A DNA stretch of 64,000 nt. It comes from Portulaca oleracea (Eukaryota > Streptophyta > Magnoliopsida > Caryophyllales > Portulacaceae). The notes under the pieces were generated by a model, which saw only the letters and a program-made list of their open reading frames with translations, did not search any database and was not told where the DNA came from. This document shows, one piece after another, positions 62,069 through 64,000 of this stretch. The DNA lies in contig CM055888.1 in the NCBI GenBank assembly GCA_029582165.1, positions 32,913,908 to 32,977,907 on the forward strand, in the 5' to 3' direction. The stretch's first letter is position 1. Every line of letters starts with the position of its first letter. The position numbers and the translations under genes are program-made.

Positions 62069-63660
62069 ATGTAAATATATAGCATTTCTATATAAACAAA
62101 GCAGAAATAAATAAAAAGAAGTCGGTCGATAAGCTAGTTCAGACTTCGGGATTTTAGCGTAGTTTTGTATATCGTTATTGTAATTTTTATTATTTCCTCT
62201 TTATGTACTTTATTTATATATTTTTAGTTAGGAAATAAGGAAATAAGGGACACCAAAGCCAAGCCAAAGACAAGCCAGAGCCGAGCCAAGACAGTTTCTC
62301 GCATGCACTCAAACATGACCAAGTTCGGATGAGCACATGTGCACCATTACATGTGAATTTCCTAGCCTATTGCATGCACAATCTTTACGTAACCAATCAA
62401 GCTTCATGAAAGCCATGCAAAAGCTAAGTAAAGATCACATGGAAAAATCTTCCAAGAGGTCTCAAGTTCAAGACCTCACGAACACACTTATTTGAGCTCA
62501 ATTAAGCTCCCACCGTCCAATGTGAACAGGCTGACTTCGAGTGCATCCCATTCAAACCCTCACCGTCCAAGAATACGTGAACCAAGCCCGAGTCAAAGGT
62601 CCCCTTTCCCAACGCCGGTCGGCCTTTAGCTCATCTACACGTGGTTCATGCAACCACGAGCTGCTGTCCACTCCAAGACACCCCCTTGCCACCCTAGATT
62701 TCTGTGCTTGTTGACTGGTTGCTACGAATGGAGAGAATGCATGTATGTGCATATGTATCTAGTCCCTCCTAAAGCCTATAAATACTCCCTTTTGTTGATG
62801 CCAAACTCATCAACTTATTCACTCATTCTTCCCCCTACACTCTCATCCTCCATCTCTCAATTCTCTCATTTCTCTAATCTCTCCATTCTAATATCATCAT
62901 TCTACAACTCTTTTCTTACCATCTTTCCACCATATTCTTACCATCATAATCTCCATTCCTCCACCTTCTTCAATTCCCTAATCCATACTCTCATCCTATC
63001 CTCCCTCATCTCCACATAAATCTCCCATAAAACCTCCCAAAAACATCACAAAAACTATCCTAAAACATCACAAAAGGAGCCTTTTCCTACCCCTTTTCTT
63101 ATCCCTTTTCCATACTTTTCTCCATCCACTTTTAGCACCATTTTGGCATATTCAAGAGGAGTATTCAAGGCTTCCAAAAGCTACTACAACAAAGGCTAGG
63201 CAAGGCTTCCTTTTAAAAGGCATAATGTAAGCTTTTAATTGTTTCCTTTTTATGTAAATAAAGTGTACATGTTGTATTTTCTTTCATTCTTATTTGTTGC
63301 ATGTTCAATGAAGTAATTCTATAAAGTTCTTATTTATTTCCCTTCCAAATGTTATCAAAAGCACATCTTTAAACTTTTAATAAAGTCTTTCCTTTTTGTG
63401 AGAGGCGAACTCTTAAAGCTTACTTTTCGAGTTCGTAGACTTACCCCCGAATCCATTCTTAGGTTTCGCAGGCGGAGTCTTTCTTTCTTTTCTTTTCGGT
63501 TTCGTCTTGGCTTTTCCCTTAAAAAGTCGAGTGGCGACTCCCATTTGGAACCAAAACACATCGAGGATTGCATAAACTGTGGATAACATGGTTTTACAAT
63601 GTATCGATGCAACTTTAGGGTTTTCCTCTTATATTTCAAAATAATATTTTCATAAATCAC
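62069..63660 (+). mobile_element. LTR-like region, related to 51681-52640
   Basis: No gene. TATAAATA at 62777-62784, then about 300 bases of C/T-rich leader, CTTACCCCCGAATCC (about 63440) and GTGGCGACTCCCA (about 63530). Probably an LTR and leader of a Ty3-like element. Its insertion or a rearrangement here ends the similarity to unit 2. Frames such as 62648-63019 are low-complexity. Confidence 0.5.
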
Positions 63661-63811
63661 TCTCTTCCGAGCCTAACATTTAAATGAGCAAATTGGGTTA
63701 GATTTATAAGAGTTTGGAACAAGTGGATGTTCACTCTTAAAGGTTTTATTCAAGGACTCATAAAATGCACAAGTAAAGGGAAAGTGATTTTACAAGATAT
63801 TATTCATGAAA
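63661..63811. other. Short unassigned stretch
   Basis: No feature seen between the LTR-like region and the MITE start. Confidence 0.4.
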
Positions 63812-64000
63812 GAATTATTGGATGATAAGACACTGAACTTTAGGGGTATTGGACAATAATGCACTCAACTTTTTTCTTGGACTCTAATACACTGAACTTT
63901 GAGGGTATTGGACAATAACGCACTCAGACTAATTCAGTTGGTGGTTGACGCGGTGGCCGTCCTACTTTGAAGTGTCGTTTTTCTATTTTTTTTCAGAAAA
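63812..64000. mobile_element. Foldback MITE, third copy, cut by the window end
   Basis: Matches 5911-6100: AATTATTGGATGATAAGACAC, the GGACAATAA.GCACTCAGAC segment and GGTTGACGCGGTGGC. Only the left arm and the beginning of the loop lie in the window. Its flanks differ from those of the other copies, so it is a separate insertion. Confidence 0.85.

Overview
This is a repeat-rich, AT-rich stretch of a plant nuclear genome. Introns have plant-type GT..AG borders, and Ty1/Copia, Ty3-like, TRIM, Helitron, hAT, Mutator-like and Stowaway sequences fill most of it. The one ordinary host gene encodes a small six-cysteine knottin antimicrobial peptide of the Mj-AMP/PAFP-S type. That family is best known from Caryophyllales such as Mirabilis and Phytolacca, so that order is the likely source, though this rests on one gene.

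The main architecture is a tandem segmental duplication. Unit 1 (about 1-34284) and unit 2 (about 34285-59035) carry the same elements in the same order: Copia-2 LTR, TTA-rich spacer, a 9-bp-TSD foldback MITE, the peptide gene, a minus-strand Copia-1 element, a Mutator-like element carrying a CIPK kinase fragment, a Ty3-like LTR, and a Copia-2 gag/PBS/LTR remnant. Unit 3 (about 59036-62068) repeats only part of Copia-1 and the Mutator-like element. The peptide gene is intact in unit 1 (7625-8348) and frameshifted in unit 2 (43737-44416).

Unit 1 carries private insertions whose empty sites can be read in the other units. They are a minus-strand Helitron of about 15 kb (11845-26808) inside Copia-1, a solo LTR (28632-29975, TSD ATTGT) and a Stowaway MITE (33894-34108). 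Inside the Helitron lie an hAT element, a Stowaway and a second, probably nested, Helitron (about 14715-22387). The inner Helitron holds a RepHel pseudogene (stops, frameshifts, a P-loop deletion) next to a nine-exon RPA70-like gene whose reading frame is open throughout.

Unit 2 carries its own private insertions: an hAT element (47463-48116, TSD GTTATGAT) and a TRIM plus Copia-3 composite (39415-42975) flanked by TGAGA. It also keeps about 3.7 kb of Ty3-like retroelement sequence that is deleted in unit 1.

From 62069 to the end, the window holds another LTR-like region and the start of a third copy of the foldback MITE. I saw no tRNA, rRNA or CRISPR. All junctions, splice sites and repeats were read by eye. 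Family names rest on recognised motifs, not searches.
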